Part shown: positions 16,172 through 25,871 of the stretch, in pieces
How the letters are laid out: each line of letters opens with the position of its first letter
Position numbering within the stretch: position 1 is the first letter of the stretch
Source: Microtetraspora sp. NBRC 13810
GTDB taxonomy: Bacteria > Actinomycetota > Actinomycetes > Streptosporangiales > Streptosporangiaceae
Assembly (NCBI RefSeq): GCF_030268685.1
Contig: NZ_BSRQ01000002.1
Location: 682,001-746,000, forward strand
DNA length: 64,000 nucleotides
Direction: 5' to 3'
Translations under genes and position numbers: made by a program
Notes under the pieces: generated by a model
Told to the model about the DNA's origin: nothing
Database searches by the model: none
The model's input: only the letters and a program-made list of their open reading frames with translations

Positions 16172-17773
16172 GTGAAGCGCATCCTCCTCCCGGCCAGTGG
16201 CGCCGTTCTCGCCACCGGTCTGCTCGCCGCTGGTCTGGCCGGCACCGCTCAGGCGGCTGACGACATCGCCACCGACCCGCTCGCCAGCTCCTCTGCGCCG
16301 GCTTACTCGGTCGCCAAGTTCTGGCTCGACGCCAACGGCGCCGCGCTGAAGAAGGCGAAGGAGTTCCAGTACGACGCCAAGGAAGTCACCAAGCTGGTGT
16401 CCGGTGGCGGCTACAACCCCGACGGCAAGGCTGGTTCGACCACCCTGCCCGGCTCGGTCAAGCCCACCACCTCGGTTGTGAAGAACATCAACCTGCCGAA
16501 GACCATCGGCAAGGTGTTCTTCACCAACACCAAGGGTGAGCTCAACTGGTGCTCCGCTACTTCGATCCAGTCGAAGTACAACAACCTGGTGGCCACCGCC
16601 GGTCACTGTGTCTACGACACCGCCGGCAACGGTAACGTCCTGAAGAACTGGGTGTTCGTCCCGGGTTACTACCAGGGCAACGCTCCGTGGGGCGTGTACG
16701 TGGGTAAGCAGGCCTTCACCCACTACGACTTCGACAACTACGAGGACTACGACCGCGACTACGCGTTCGTCACGGTGTACAACGGCATCTCGCTGGACAG
16801 CGAGAAGCAGGTCACCAAGTCCGAGTACGACGGCTACAAGGGCGACAAGTACACCTCCTCCAAGGAGATCACCGCGGAGGAGTACGCGGCCGGCATCGAC
16901 AAGTACGGCCCCGAGGGTCCGTTCTGGAAGAAGCTCGCCGACCCGGTCAACGAGACCGTCGCCCAGCCGGCTGACGCCGCCCAGAAGTTCAACGAGTACC
17001 TCAAGGAAGACGGGTACAAGGGCGTCAAGGTCGCGGCCGTCGAGGTCACCGAGGCTGCCTACAACGCCGCTCCGGGCGGGTTCGACAACAACAGCAAGTT
17101 CCTGACGAAGACCGCCAAGCTGCCGATCAGCCAGGAGGAGTACAAGTCTCTCCTGGCCCAGAAGGCGGACGGCAAGTTCCTTGGCAAGCTCGAGGCCACC
17201 AAGGACAAGAACGGCAACGAGACCGCGTGGTTCAAGACCCAGTACTTCACCAAGAAGTGGGTCAAGAGCACCGTCAAGGAGCTGTACTTCGTCGACAGCT
17301 ACGTGATCCAGTTCGTCAAGGACCGGGGCACGCTGGCCAGCAACGTTGGCGCCCAGGGCTTCTCCTGGAACCAGAAGACCGGCCAGGCGACCTTCGTGTT
17401 CGGCTACCCCGCCGCGCCCCACGCGGACGGCAACAAGCCTTACACCGGGACCACGCCGAAGTGGTGCTACAGCGCCAAGCCGAGTGGCAAGGTCTACACC
17501 GCGGCCGCTTACAAGGTCGAGGAGCACGTTGCGATCAAGTGCGCGATGACCGGGGGCGCCGACGGTGGCCCGTGGCTCGTCAAGTACAGCAACACCAAGC
17601 GTCTCGGCTACGTCAACGGTGTGACCAGCCTGTTCGGCGACCAGGACCAGAACGGTCGCGTGGACTACATCTCGTCGGCTTACTTCGACGGCGAGACCTA
17701 CTCCATCTACGCCAAGGCCGCCAACACCTGGTCCGGCAAGATCGTCGGCCCCAAGGGCGAGATCCTCAAGTAA
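16172..17773 (+). CDS. Secreted protease-like protein with Asp for catalytic Ser and internal insertion, paralogue D
   Basis: 533 residues from GTG 16172 (CAAGGAG upstream). Signal peptide about 1-29 (GTAQAAD). N-terminal pro-region FWLDANGAALKKA, then NLPKTIGKVFF. His145 (ATAGHCVYD) and Asp196 (DRDYAFVTV) are kept, but the nucleophile motif reads GGADGGPW with Asp464 instead of Ser, so peptide-bond hydrolysis by the normal mechanism is not expected. The insertion spans about 205-385 and has four repeats of a V/I-T/S-x-x-E/A-Y motif (ending at Tyr219, 238, 297 and 324). Compared with its neighbours it uses more GGT, GCT and GTT codons. Ends KIVGPKGEILK. Probable exported pseudoprotease. Confidence 0.85.
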   Translation: MKRILLPASGAVLATGLLAAGLAGTAQAADDIATDPLASSSAPAYSVAKFWLDANGAALKKAKEFQYDAKEVTKLVSGGGYNPDGKAGSTTLPGSVKPTTSVVKNINLPKTIGKVFFTNTKGELNWCSATSIQSKYNNLVATAGHCVYDTAGNGNVLKNWVFVPGYYQGNAPWGVYVGKQAFTHYDFDNYEDYDRDYAFVTVYNGISLDSEKQVTKSEYDGYKGDKYTSSKEITAEEYAAGIDKYGPEGPFWKKLADPVNETVAQPADAAQKFNEYLKEDGYKGVKVAAVEVTEAAYNAAPGGFDNNSKFLTKTAKLPISQEEYKSLLAQKADGKFLGKLEATKDKNGNETAWFKTQYFTKKWVKSTVKELYFVDSYVIQFVKDRGTLASNVGAQGFSWNQKTGQATFVFGYPAAPHADGNKPYTGTTPKWCYSAKPSGKVYTAAAYKVEEHVAIKCAMTGGADGGPWLVKYSNTKRLGYVNGVTSLFGDQDQNGRVDYISSAYFDGETYSIYAKAANTWSGKIVGPKGEILK

Positions 17774-17829
17774 GGTTCAACCCCTGAGCGACGAGGGTCC
17801 AAACCTCTGAGCTCGACCAGCGTCAACGC

Positions 17830-17856
17830 AAGGCCCAGTCGGTTCGACTGGGCCTT
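17830..17856 (+). terminator. Hairpin terminator after paralogue D
   Basis: Perfect 12-bp stem AAGGCCCAGTCG/CGACTGGGCCTT around GTT, followed by a T-rich stretch (TTGTGCTTTC). Confidence 0.8.
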
Positions 17857-17988
17857 GTGCTTTCTCCAGGCTTTTGCAGGGTCGCCGCAGGTAGACGGCA
17901 GGTTTACTGACTCGATGTCACGATCGGGTAACAGTAGATCTTCATCGACCGAATACCTTCCGGGCGGACTCAGCCCTCGATATCGTCC

Positions 17989-18053
17989 TTGACATCCCTT
18001 TTCTGACGCGTGGGACGCAAGATGCGTCCGCGACAGCGCAAGGAGTCCCCCCT
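17989..18053 (+). promoter_or_regulatory. Conserved leader of paralogue E
   Basis: TTGACA at 17989-17994 is a good -35 match, but no clear -10 lies at 17 bp. The stretch 17994-18046 closely matches the leader of paralogue D and folds into a perfect hairpin GGACGC (18013-18018)/GCGTCC (18024-18029) upstream of the CAAGGAG ribosome-binding site. Confidence 0.5.
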
Positions 18054-19661
18054 TTGAACACCCGAGCAAAGCGCTTGGCCCTCCCCCTGGTCGGCGCCCT
18101 GGTCACGGGCGGCATGATCGGCACCTCGTTCGTGGGCAGCGCCTCGGCCGCCCCGGACTGGGCCACTGACGCCCTGACCGGCAAGAAGCCCGACGCCTAC
18201 GCCGTAGCCAAGTTCTGGCTCGACGCCAACGGTGCCGCCCTGAAGAAGGCGTCCGAGTACAACTGGGACGCCAAGGACGTGACCAAGGCGGTCCGCGGCA
18301 GCGGCGACACCTCCGACGGCAAGGCCGGCAGCGTCGCCCCCGGCGGCAGCACCAAGCCGACCGGCGTGGTCAAGAACATCAACCTGCCGAGGACCATCGG
18401 CAAGGTGTTCTTCATCACCAGCAAGGGCGAGTACCGCTACTGCTCGGCCAGCGCCGTGCAGTCGCGTTACGCCAACCTGGTGGCCACCGCCGGTCACTGC
18501 GTCTACGACGTCGACGGCAACAGCGACGTCATGAAGAACTGGGTCTTCGTCCCCGGTTACTTCCAGGGCAAGGCTCCTCTCGGCATCTACGTGGGCCAGA
18601 CCGCCGTCACCCACTACGACTTCGACAACTACGAAGACTTCGACCGCGACTACGCGTTCGTCGCCGTCTACAACGGCGTGCAGATGACCGACAAGAAGGA
18701 AGTCGTCAAGAGCGCCTACACGGCGTGGGCGGGCGACAAGTGGGTCGAGAGCAAGCCGGTCAGCGCCGACGACTACAACGCCGGCGTCGACAAGTACGGC
18801 CCCGAGGGACCGTTCTGGAAGAAGCTCTCCGACCCCGAGATCGCCACCGTGGCCAAGCCGGCCGACGCCCAGCAGAAGTTCGACGAGTACCTCAAGGACG
18901 ACGGGTACAAGGGCGTCAAGGTCGCGGCGGTCGAGGTCACCGAGGCGACCTTCAACGCCGCTCCGGGTGGGTTCGACAACAACAGCAAGTTCCTGACGAA
19001 GACCACCAAGCTGCCGATCAGCCAGGAAGAGTACAAGTCTCTCCTGGCCCAGAAGGCGGACGGCAAGTTCCTTGGCAAGCTTGAGGCCACCAAGGACAAG
19101 AACGGCAACGAGACCGCGTGGTTCAAGACCCAGTACTTCACCAAGAAGTGGGTCAAGAGCACCGTCAAGGAGCTGTACTTCGCCGACGCGTACTACGTCG
19201 GCATCGCCAAGGACCTGGGCCGGCTCGGTGACGTCGCCGGCGTCCAGGGTCTCGCCTGGAACCAGCCGGTGGCGCAGAGCGTGTACGCCTTCGGCTACCC
19301 GGCGGACGCCCACCCCGACGGCAACAAGCCCTTCACCGGCCTCACGCCGAAGTGGTGCGCGGGCAAGACCAGTGCCCAGACCTTCCGGGCCGACGCCTAC
19401 AAGGTCGCCAACCACGTCGCGCTGAAGTGCTCGATGACCGGTGGCGCCGACGGTGGCCCGTGGGTCACGAAGTACGACAACAACAAGCGCATCGGTTACA
19501 TCAACGGCGTGACCAGCGTGTTCCACGACCAGGACGGCAACGACCGGATCGACTACATCAGCTCGCCGTACTTCGACGGTGAGACCCTGGCCGTGTACAA
19601 CAAGGCCCAGGCTGTGCAGAGCGTGAAGATCGTCGGCCCGAACGGCGAGCTTCTCAAGTAG
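18054..19661 (+). CDS. Secreted protease-like protein with Asp for catalytic Ser and internal insertion, paralogue E
   Basis: 535 residues from TTG 18054 (NTRAKRL start shared with B). Signal peptide about 1-33 (GSASAAP). Shares FWLDANGAALKKA and the KIVGPNGELLK end with D. His148 (ATAGHCVYD) and Asp199 (DRDYAFVAV) are kept; the nucleophile is Asp466 in GGADGGPW, the same change as in D. Its insertion (about 208-388) is nearly identical to that of D: about 96% identical at DNA level over roughly 300 bases (18873-19181 against 16982-17290), far more alike than the flanks, which points to gene conversion or a recent partial duplication. Probable exported pseudoprotease. Confidence 0.85.
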   Translation: MNTRAKRLALPLVGALVTGGMIGTSFVGSASAAPDWATDALTGKKPDAYAVAKFWLDANGAALKKASEYNWDAKDVTKAVRGSGDTSDGKAGSVAPGGSTKPTGVVKNINLPRTIGKVFFITSKGEYRYCSASAVQSRYANLVATAGHCVYDVDGNSDVMKNWVFVPGYFQGKAPLGIYVGQTAVTHYDFDNYEDFDRDYAFVAVYNGVQMTDKKEVVKSAYTAWAGDKWVESKPVSADDYNAGVDKYGPEGPFWKKLSDPEIATVAKPADAQQKFDEYLKDDGYKGVKVAAVEVTEATFNAAPGGFDNNSKFLTKTTKLPISQEEYKSLLAQKADGKFLGKLEATKDKNGNETAWFKTQYFTKKWVKSTVKELYFADAYYVGIAKDLGRLGDVAGVQGLAWNQPVAQSVYAFGYPADAHPDGNKPFTGLTPKWCAGKTSAQTFRADAYKVANHVALKCSMTGGADGGPWVTKYDNNKRIGYINGVTSVFHDQDGNDRIDYISSPYFDGETLAVYNKAQAVQSVKIVGPNGELLK

Positions 19662-19677
19662 TAGGGACTTCCCTGCG

Positions 19678-19709
19678 AAGCGGGGCCCGGCCTGTGCCGG
19701 GTCCCGCTT
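19678..19709 (+). terminator. Hairpin terminator after paralogue E
   Basis: 14-bp stem (19678-19691 with 19696-19709, one G-U pair), 4-base loop, ending in TTTTCGTTT. It lies between convergent genes. Confidence 0.8.
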
Positions 19710-19722
19710 TTCGTTTCCGGGC

Positions 19723-21087
19723 TCAGGCTCGGCTGCCGGCCAGCTCGCGGCTGCGCTCGGTGAGGCTGCGGACGGCCGGGGCGGCGGAGAAGGGCTCGAA
19801 GCGTTTGCGGAGATCGGTGACGTAGGTCTGGGTGCGGGCGGAGTTGATGCCGCCCGCGGTGTCCAGCGCGCTGCCCGCCACGACGCACGCCTCCTCCAGC
19901 TCACCGGACCGCACCAGGCCGGCCGCGAGCAGTGAGAGGTTGAACATCTTGCCCCGGACGTAGCGGGGGTCCATGTCCAGCGACCGCCTCGCGTGCCGCA
20001 CGGTCTGCGGGCCGTCGCCGAGGTCGCGGAAGCAGTGGGCGAACTTCGCGGACAGGTAAGCCTCGTCGAAGTAGGCGATCCAGTCGGGCTCGTCGTCCGG
20101 CGAACGGCCCTCGAAGGCCACCTCGGCCTCGTGCAGCGCCTTGACGCACGCGGTGCGCTGCCCGAGCAGGGCCAGGGCGTGGCCCTCCAGGACGTGGGCC
20201 TCGGCCATCAGGGAGTGGATGCCGGAGCGGCGGGCGGCGAGCTGGGCCGCCCTGGCGAGGTCCAGCGCGTGGGCGGGCTGGCCGATGTAGGCGGCCTGGT
20301 GGCTCATGCCGGCGAGGATCTCACCGCCCAGGCCGTGGTCTCCGGCGCCGCGGGCGAGCCTGAGCGCCTGGATGAGGTAGCGCTGGGCGAGCCCGTGCTG
20401 CTCCAGGTCGTAGGCCATCCAGCCGGCGAGCCTGGTCAGCTCGGCGGTGGCGGACGCCAGCCGGCGGCCGGTGGCCTCGCCGTACACGCCGTCGCGGAGC
20501 AGCGGCGTGACCGCGGTGTCGAGGTACTTCACGACGGCGGGCCTGACCCGCCCGCCGCCGAAGCGGTTGTCGAGCTCGCCGAAGGACCGGGTCACCTCGC
20601 GGATCGCCGCGATGTCGGCCTGCCCCACGTTGCGCGAGCCGGTGCCGGTCGGCCGGCCCTCGGCCGGCAGGGTCAGCCAGCGCACGGCTCCCGCCGACCC
20701 GGCTCCCAGAGCGAACGTGGAGTCGAGGAGGAACCTTCGTCTCTCCATGTCCGCTCGCCACAAGGCTGTCACGGTCGTCACCCCCTCCTGCCAGGTATGC
20801 GAAAACTCCTGTCCCAGATCGAGAGAGATGCAGACAGCGGGCATGCCGACGTCCTCGGAGCTGACCGGCCGGCCGAGCCGCAGGGCGAAGATCTCGGCCA
20901 GCAGCCCGGGCACCGGGTCACGGGGCCGCTGGCCGCCGATCCATCGCAGCACCGAGCTGTGGTCGTACTTCAGCCCGGCCAGGCCCCTTGCCACGCCGAG
21001 ATCGTTGAGCCGTCGGGCCAGACCCTTGTGGGAAAAACCCGACTCCGCGATCAGTTCCTGTAGCAGCCGGTTGGGCTCGCGTTGCAT
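19723..21087 (-). CDS. XRE/HTH regulator with TPR-like C-terminal domain
   Basis: 454 residues. An N-terminal helix-turn-helix (SGFSHKGLARRLNDLG ... SSVLRWIGGQRPRDPVP, about residues 14-60) is followed after a linker by an all-helical TPR-like region (about 230-440, for example YLIQALRLARGAGDHGLGGEI and LALLGQRTACVKALHEA). This architecture is common in actinomycete regulators of development or secondary metabolism; the TPR part may sense a peptide or protein. ATG 21087 has GGAGGAG 6 bases upstream; 24 further upstream codons lack such a site. It is convergent with the protease cluster, so a regulatory link to it is only positional. Confidence 0.8.
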   Translation of the reverse strand: MQREPNRLLQELIAESGFSHKGLARRLNDLGVARGLAGLKYDHSSVLRWIGGQRPRDPVPGLLAEIFALRLGRPVSSEDVGMPAVCISLDLGQEFSHTWQEGVTTVTALWRADMERRRFLLDSTFALGAGSAGAVRWLTLPAEGRPTGTGSRNVGQADIAAIREVTRSFGELDNRFGGGRVRPAVVKYLDTAVTPLLRDGVYGEATGRRLASATAELTRLAGWMAYDLEQHGLAQRYLIQALRLARGAGDHGLGGEILAGMSHQAAYIGQPAHALDLARAAQLAARRSGIHSLMAEAHVLEGHALALLGQRTACVKALHEAEVAFEGRSPDDEPDWIAYFDEAYLSAKFAHCFRDLGDGPQTVRHARRSLDMDPRYVRGKMFNLSLLAAGLVRSGELEEACVVAGSALDTAGGINSARTQTYVTDLRKRFEPFSAAPAVRSLTERSRELAGSRA

Positions 21088-21273
21088 CCTTCTCCTCCCC
21101 CCGCCGATGTGGGCCGCGCGCCGGGTTGGGCGCCCGCCCCACTCCACCCCGTGTCGCACCCAATGCCCGGGTACGGCAACGGAGAGCTTTTGTTATAGCA
21201 CGCAGCGTAGTCGGCTTTGAGGTTTTCCCCAAAAGGGAGTAAAGATCAGGCGCGGAATGGGTAGGCGACGCGA

Positions 21274-21305
21274 AGCGCCCCCCACCCGGACGGGCGGAGG
21301 GCGCT
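21274..21305 (-). terminator. Hairpin after the malic enzyme gene
   Basis: Outer stem AGCGCCC (21274-21280)/GGGCGCT (21299-21305) with an inner CCCG/CGGG pairing, just after the malic enzyme stop on the minus strand. Confidence 0.5.
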
Positions 21306-21322
21306 CGGTGACGCCGGCCGGG

Positions 21323-22513
21323 TCAGATCCTGGCCACGCCGTCCGCCCTGGCCTGCGCGGCCACCGCGGCGACGACGGCGGGGACGACCCGCTCGTCGAA
21401 CGGGCTGGGGATCACGAAGTCCTCGGCCAGCCGGTCGCCGACGACGCCGGCCAGCGCGTCCGCCGCGGCGACCTTCATGTTCTCGGTGATGGTCCTCGCC
21501 CGCACGTCGAGGGCGCCGCGGAAGACGCCGGGGAAGGCCAGCACGTTGTTGATCTGGTTGGGGAAGTCGGAGCGGCCGGTGGCGACCACCCTGGCGTGCC
21601 TGCGCGCGTCCTCGGGGTGCACCTCGGGCGTCGGGTTGGACAGCGCGAAGACGATCGCGTCGGCCGCCATCGAGGCCAGCGCGTGCTCGGTCAGGGTGGA
21701 GCCGGACAGGCCGATGAACACGTCGGCGCCGGCCAGCGCCTCCTCCGTGGAGCCGGTGAACCCGGCCCGGTTGGTGTCGGCGGCCAGCGCCCGCTTCACC
21801 GCGTTGAGGTCCTCCCTGCCGGCGTGGATGAGGCCCTTGGAGTCGGAGACCGCGATGTCCCCGATGCCGGCGTTGAGCAGGATGCGGGTCACCGCCACAC
21901 CCGAGGCGCCCGCGCCCGCGACGACGGCCCGCAGCTCGCCCAGCGGGCGGCCGGTGAGCCGCGCGGCGTTGCGCAGGGCGGCGAGCACCACGATCGCGGT
22001 GCCGTGCTGGTCGTCGTGGAAGACGGGGATGTCCAGCCGCTCGCGCAGCCGGTCCTCCACCTCGAAGCAGCGGGGCGCGCTGATGTCCTCCAGGTTGATC
22101 CCGCCGAACGACGGTGCGAGCCGGACGACGGTCTCGACCAGTTCGTCCACGTCGGTACAGTCGAGGCAGATCGGCACCGCGTCGACCCCGGCGAAGTCCT
22201 TGAACAGCAGGGCCTTGCCCTCCATCACGGGCATGGCGGCCGAGGGGCCGATGTCGCCGAGGCCGAGGACGGCGGTGCCGTCGGTGACGACGGCCACGAC
22301 CCTGGACACCCAGGTGTACTCCTGGGCGAGCTCCGGCGTGTCGGCGATGGCGGTGCAGACCCTGGCCACGCCGGGCGTGTATGCCAGGGAGAGGTCGTCG
22401 GCGTCGCGCACGGAGACGGCGGAGCGGACCTCCAGCTTGCCGCCCCGGTGCAGCGCGAAGGCCGGGTCCTTGTCGAGCTCTTCTAGCGGAACGGTGGATG
22501 GCGTGACTGCCAC
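21323..22513 (-). CDS. NAD(P)-dependent malic enzyme
   Basis: 396 residues. LAYTPGVARVC, GLGDIGPSAAMPVMEGKALL, FGGINLEDISAPRCFEVE and HDDQHGTAIVVLAAL are the malate and metal-binding signatures; the Rossmann motif is VVAGAGASGVA. It oxidatively decarboxylates malate to pyruvate, linking the TCA cycle with gluconeogenesis and NAD(P)H supply. The short bacterial type lacks the C-terminal phosphotransacetylase-like domain. The GTG at 22513 is chosen because AGGGG lies 5 bases upstream and the family-like N-terminus TPSTVPLEELD follows; the frame is open a further 57 codons upstream. Confidence 0.92.
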   Translation of the reverse strand: MAVTPSTVPLEELDKDPAFALHRGGKLEVRSAVSVRDADDLSLAYTPGVARVCTAIADTPELAQEYTWVSRVVAVVTDGTAVLGLGDIGPSAAMPVMEGKALLFKDFAGVDAVPICLDCTDVDELVETVVRLAPSFGGINLEDISAPRCFEVEDRLRERLDIPVFHDDQHGTAIVVLAALRNAARLTGRPLGELRAVVAGAGASGVAVTRILLNAGIGDIAVSDSKGLIHAGREDLNAVKRALAADTNRAGFTGSTEEALAGADVFIGLSGSTLTEHALASMAADAIVFALSNPTPEVHPEDARRHARVVATGRSDFPNQINNVLAFPGVFRGALDVRARTITENMKVAAADALAGVVGDRLAEDFVIPSPFDERVVPAVVAAVAAQARADGVARI

Positions 22514-22799
22514 AGCGACCCCTGTTGATGAGATGAACGGCTTCCTTGGGTAGACGCCGCACGGCTGGGAGCTGCGGCTTCGGTAGCAGCCGGCCCGCTC
22601 AGTGCTGGCGGTCGTCTCTTGGGGCTCGGGCACGGGGGTCGCCCGTTGCTCGATTGTGCCACACGGCCGCCTGACCGGTGTCACTACCGACTCCCGATCG
22701 TTGACGGTCCGTTAACACGCGGGTGGGGGGGCTGGCGATTCGCCCTCTAAACTGCCTGTAAAGCATGGATATCGGTTAAATCACTTGAGGAGGCCCGCA

Positions 22800-23666
22800 G
22801 TGGCTTTTGGGTGTAGGAACCTTCTGTCGAGCAGCTCGCGGCGCCGGGCCGCGGTCGGCGCCGTCGCCGCCCTCTCGGCCCTTGTGCTCGCCGCCTGCGG
22901 GTCCTCCGACGAGGGTGCCACGTCCGCGACGGCGACCGCGCCCGGCGGCGTGAAGCTCGTCAAGGCCGGCAAGCTCACCGTTTGCACGAACGTGCCGTAC
23001 GAGCCCTTCCAGTTCAACCAGAACGGCAAGGTCGTCGGCTTCGACGTGGACATGGTGGACCTGGCGGCCAAGAAGCTCGGCGTGACCCAGGAGATCGTGG
23101 ACATCGACTTCGCCGTCATCAAGAGCGGCGCGGCGCTCAACGCCGGGCAGTGCGACCTGGCCGCGGCGGGCATGACGATCACCCCCGAGCGCCAGCAGAA
23201 CATCGACTTCTCCATCCCCTACTTCGACGCCACCCAGGCGCTGATGGCCAAGAAGGGCAGCGGGATCACCTCGCTGGAGGACGTCAAGGCCAAGAACCTC
23301 AAGATCGGCGCCCAGGCGTCCACCACCGGCCTGCAGTACGTCACCGACAAGGGCCTCGACCCGATCCAGTTCGCCGACTCCCCCAAGGAGCTGCTCGGCC
23401 TGCAGACCGGCCAGGCGGACGTGATCGTCCAGGACCTGCCGGTCGTGCTCACCTGGCTGAAGAAGCCCGACATCGGCTCGCAGTACGAGGTCGCGGCCAG
23501 CCTGGACACCGGCGAGCAGTACGGCATCGGCATGAAGAAGGGCAACACCGCCCTGAAGAAGGTCGTCGACGAGGCGATCGAGACCGCCAAGTCGGACGGC
23601 ACCTACAACACCATCTACAAGAAGTGGTTCGGCACGGAACCCACTCAGGCGCCCGCGGCATCGTGA
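22800..23666 (+). CDS. Polar amino-acid ABC transporter substrate-binding lipoprotein
   Basis: 288 residues with a lipoprotein signal: basic start, hydrophobic core and lipobox LAAC (Cys near residue 34). The mature part is a family-3 solute-binding fold (GKLTVCTNVPYEPFQF, GFDVDMVDLAAKKLG, ITPERQQNIDFSIPYF, TIYKKWFG) used for glutamine, glutamate, histidine or similar polar amino acids. GTG 22800 follows GAGGAGG at 7 bases; the TTG at 22785 overlaps that site and is rejected. First gene of a three-gene operon. Confidence 0.92.
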   Translation: MAFGCRNLLSSSSRRRAAVGAVAALSALVLAACGSSDEGATSATATAPGGVKLVKAGKLTVCTNVPYEPFQFNQNGKVVGFDVDMVDLAAKKLGVTQEIVDIDFAVIKSGAALNAGQCDLAAAGMTITPERQQNIDFSIPYFDATQALMAKKGSGITSLEDVKAKNLKIGAQASTTGLQYVTDKGLDPIQFADSPKELLGLQTGQADVIVQDLPVVLTWLKKPDIGSQYEVAASLDTGEQYGIGMKKGNTALKKVVDEAIETAKSDGTYNTIYKKWFGTEPTQAPAAS

Positions 23667-23670
23667 CCCC

Positions 23671-24506
23671 ATGAGCGAACCATCCTCGTCCCCTACCCTG
23701 ACGGCCGCGCCGCCGGGCGGACTCAGCCCGCGCAGGCGGCAGCAGCTCAGCCGCGGCGTGCAGTACGCGATCCTCGTCGTCGTCATCGCGGTGATCGCGC
23801 TGCTCGCCGACTGGCGCGAGATCAGCAAGTCGTTCTTCAACTTCACGGTGGCCGGCGAGGGCATGCCCGCGCTGTTCACCGTGGCGTTGCGGAACACCGT
23901 CATCTACACGCTCTCCGGCTTCGTCCTGGGCTTCGCGCTCGGGCTGGTGCTGGCGCTCATGCGGCAGTCGTCGGTGGCGCCCTACCGGTGGATCTCCGCG
24001 GCCTACGTGGAGGTCTTCCGCGGGCTGCCGGCCCTGCTGATCTTCCTGATGATCGGCAGCGGCCTGCCGCTGGCCTTCCCCGAACTCACCCTCCCCGGCG
24101 ACGTGTACGGCAAGGCGGCGCTGGGCCTCGGCCTGGTCTCGGCCGCCTACATGGCCGAGACGTTCCGGGCCGGGTTGCAGGCCGTGCCCAAGGGCCAGAT
24201 GGAGGCGGCGCGCTCGCTCGGCATGCCGTACATGCGGGCGATGGTGTCGATCGTCATCCCGCAGGCCATCAGGATCGTGATCCCGCCGCTGACCAACGAG
24301 CTGGTCCTGCTGTTCAAGGACTCCTCGCTGGTGCTGTTCCTCGGGGTCACGGCCGCGCAGGTGGAGCTGGCGAAGTTCGGCAACGACCAGGCGTCGACGT
24401 TCGCCAACCCGACGCCGATCCTGGTGTCCGGACTGACCTACCTCATCATCACCATCCCCCTCGGGTACGTGGCCAGACGGCTTGAGGCAAGGAAGGGGGC
24501 CCACCG

Positions 24507-24510
<4 letters not shown>
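23671..24510 (+). CDS. Polar amino-acid ABC transporter permease (HisM/GlnP type)
   Basis: 279 residues. A hydrophobic segment near 30-50 and the family permease core ([38 protein letters not shown]) with the EAA-loop [15 protein letters not shown] that docks the ATPase. Starts 5 bases after the binding-protein stop and overlaps the ATPase start by 4 bases (ATGA). It forms the membrane channel for the substrate delivered by the lipoprotein. Confidence 0.92.
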
Positions 24511-25253
<743 letters not shown>

Positions 25254-25331
25254 CGATTGCACCGGGGGGCGCAGGGCGCGGCGCCCCCGTGTAATACTCG
25301 GTCAGGGAGTCGTCTCTTACCGAGGGCGTCC

Positions 25332-25871
25332 GTGGATCTCATCTCTTACGCCGAGCTGGCGGTGCTGCTCATCAACGGCCCCGACCGGCTGGAAAGCCCC
25401 GACGGCGTCGCCGCGCTGCTGTCGGCGGCCGGCCGTCCCGCCGAGCCCTGCCGGGCCACCAGAGCCGATCTGGAGGCCCTGCGCGAGCTTCGCGGCGAGC
25501 TGGCCGAGGTCTTCGAGTCCGCGGCCGCCGGCGACGAGCGCGCCGCCGTGGAGCGGCTCAACGCGCTGCTGGTCCGCCACCCGGTCCGCCCGCAGATCTC
25601 CGGTCACGACGGCAACCCCTGGCACCTGCACCTCACCGAGGCGGGCAGGCTCGCCGACCAGTACGCGGTGGGCGCGGTGATGGGCCTCGCGACGCTGGTG
25701 ACCGAGCTGGGCGTGCACCGGCTCGGCCTGTGCCAGGCGGCTCCCTGCCGGCGGGCCTACCTGGACACCTCCTCCAACCGGTCGCGCCGCTACTGCTCCG
25801 ACCGCTGCGCCAGCCGGGCCAACGTCGCGGCCTACCGCGCCCGCAGGCGCAACGTCGCCCCCGTCGCCTAG
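25332..25871 (+). CDS. CGNR zinc-finger / ABATE-domain regulator
   Basis: 179 residues. The N-terminal all-helical ABATE region (YAELAVLLINGPDRL to TLVTELG) is followed by a C-terminal zinc finger: CQAAPCRRAYLDTSSNRSRR split around Cys at CQ, PC, YCSDRC, with the family end SRANVAAYRARRR. These are putative stress-related transcription factors in actinobacteria. The GTG at 25332 is the family-typical start (VDLISYAELA). Its stop overlaps the convergent sodX stop by 4 bases. Confidence 0.85.
   Translation: MDLISYAELAVLLINGPDRLESPDGVAALLSAAGRPAEPCRATRADLEALRELRGELAEVFESAAAGDERAAVERLNALLVRHPVRPQISGHDGNPWHLHLTEAGRLADQYAVGAVMGLATLVTELGVHRLGLCQAAPCRRAYLDTSSNRSRRYCSDRCASRANVAAYRARRRNVAPVA

Noticed and set aside
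16172-19661. Frameshift or sequencing error explaining the loss of catalytic Ser in D and E
   Set aside because: Both genes show the same in-frame Ala-Asp-Gly-Gly-Pro codons with intact flanking sequence, and Ser to Asp needs two base changes.
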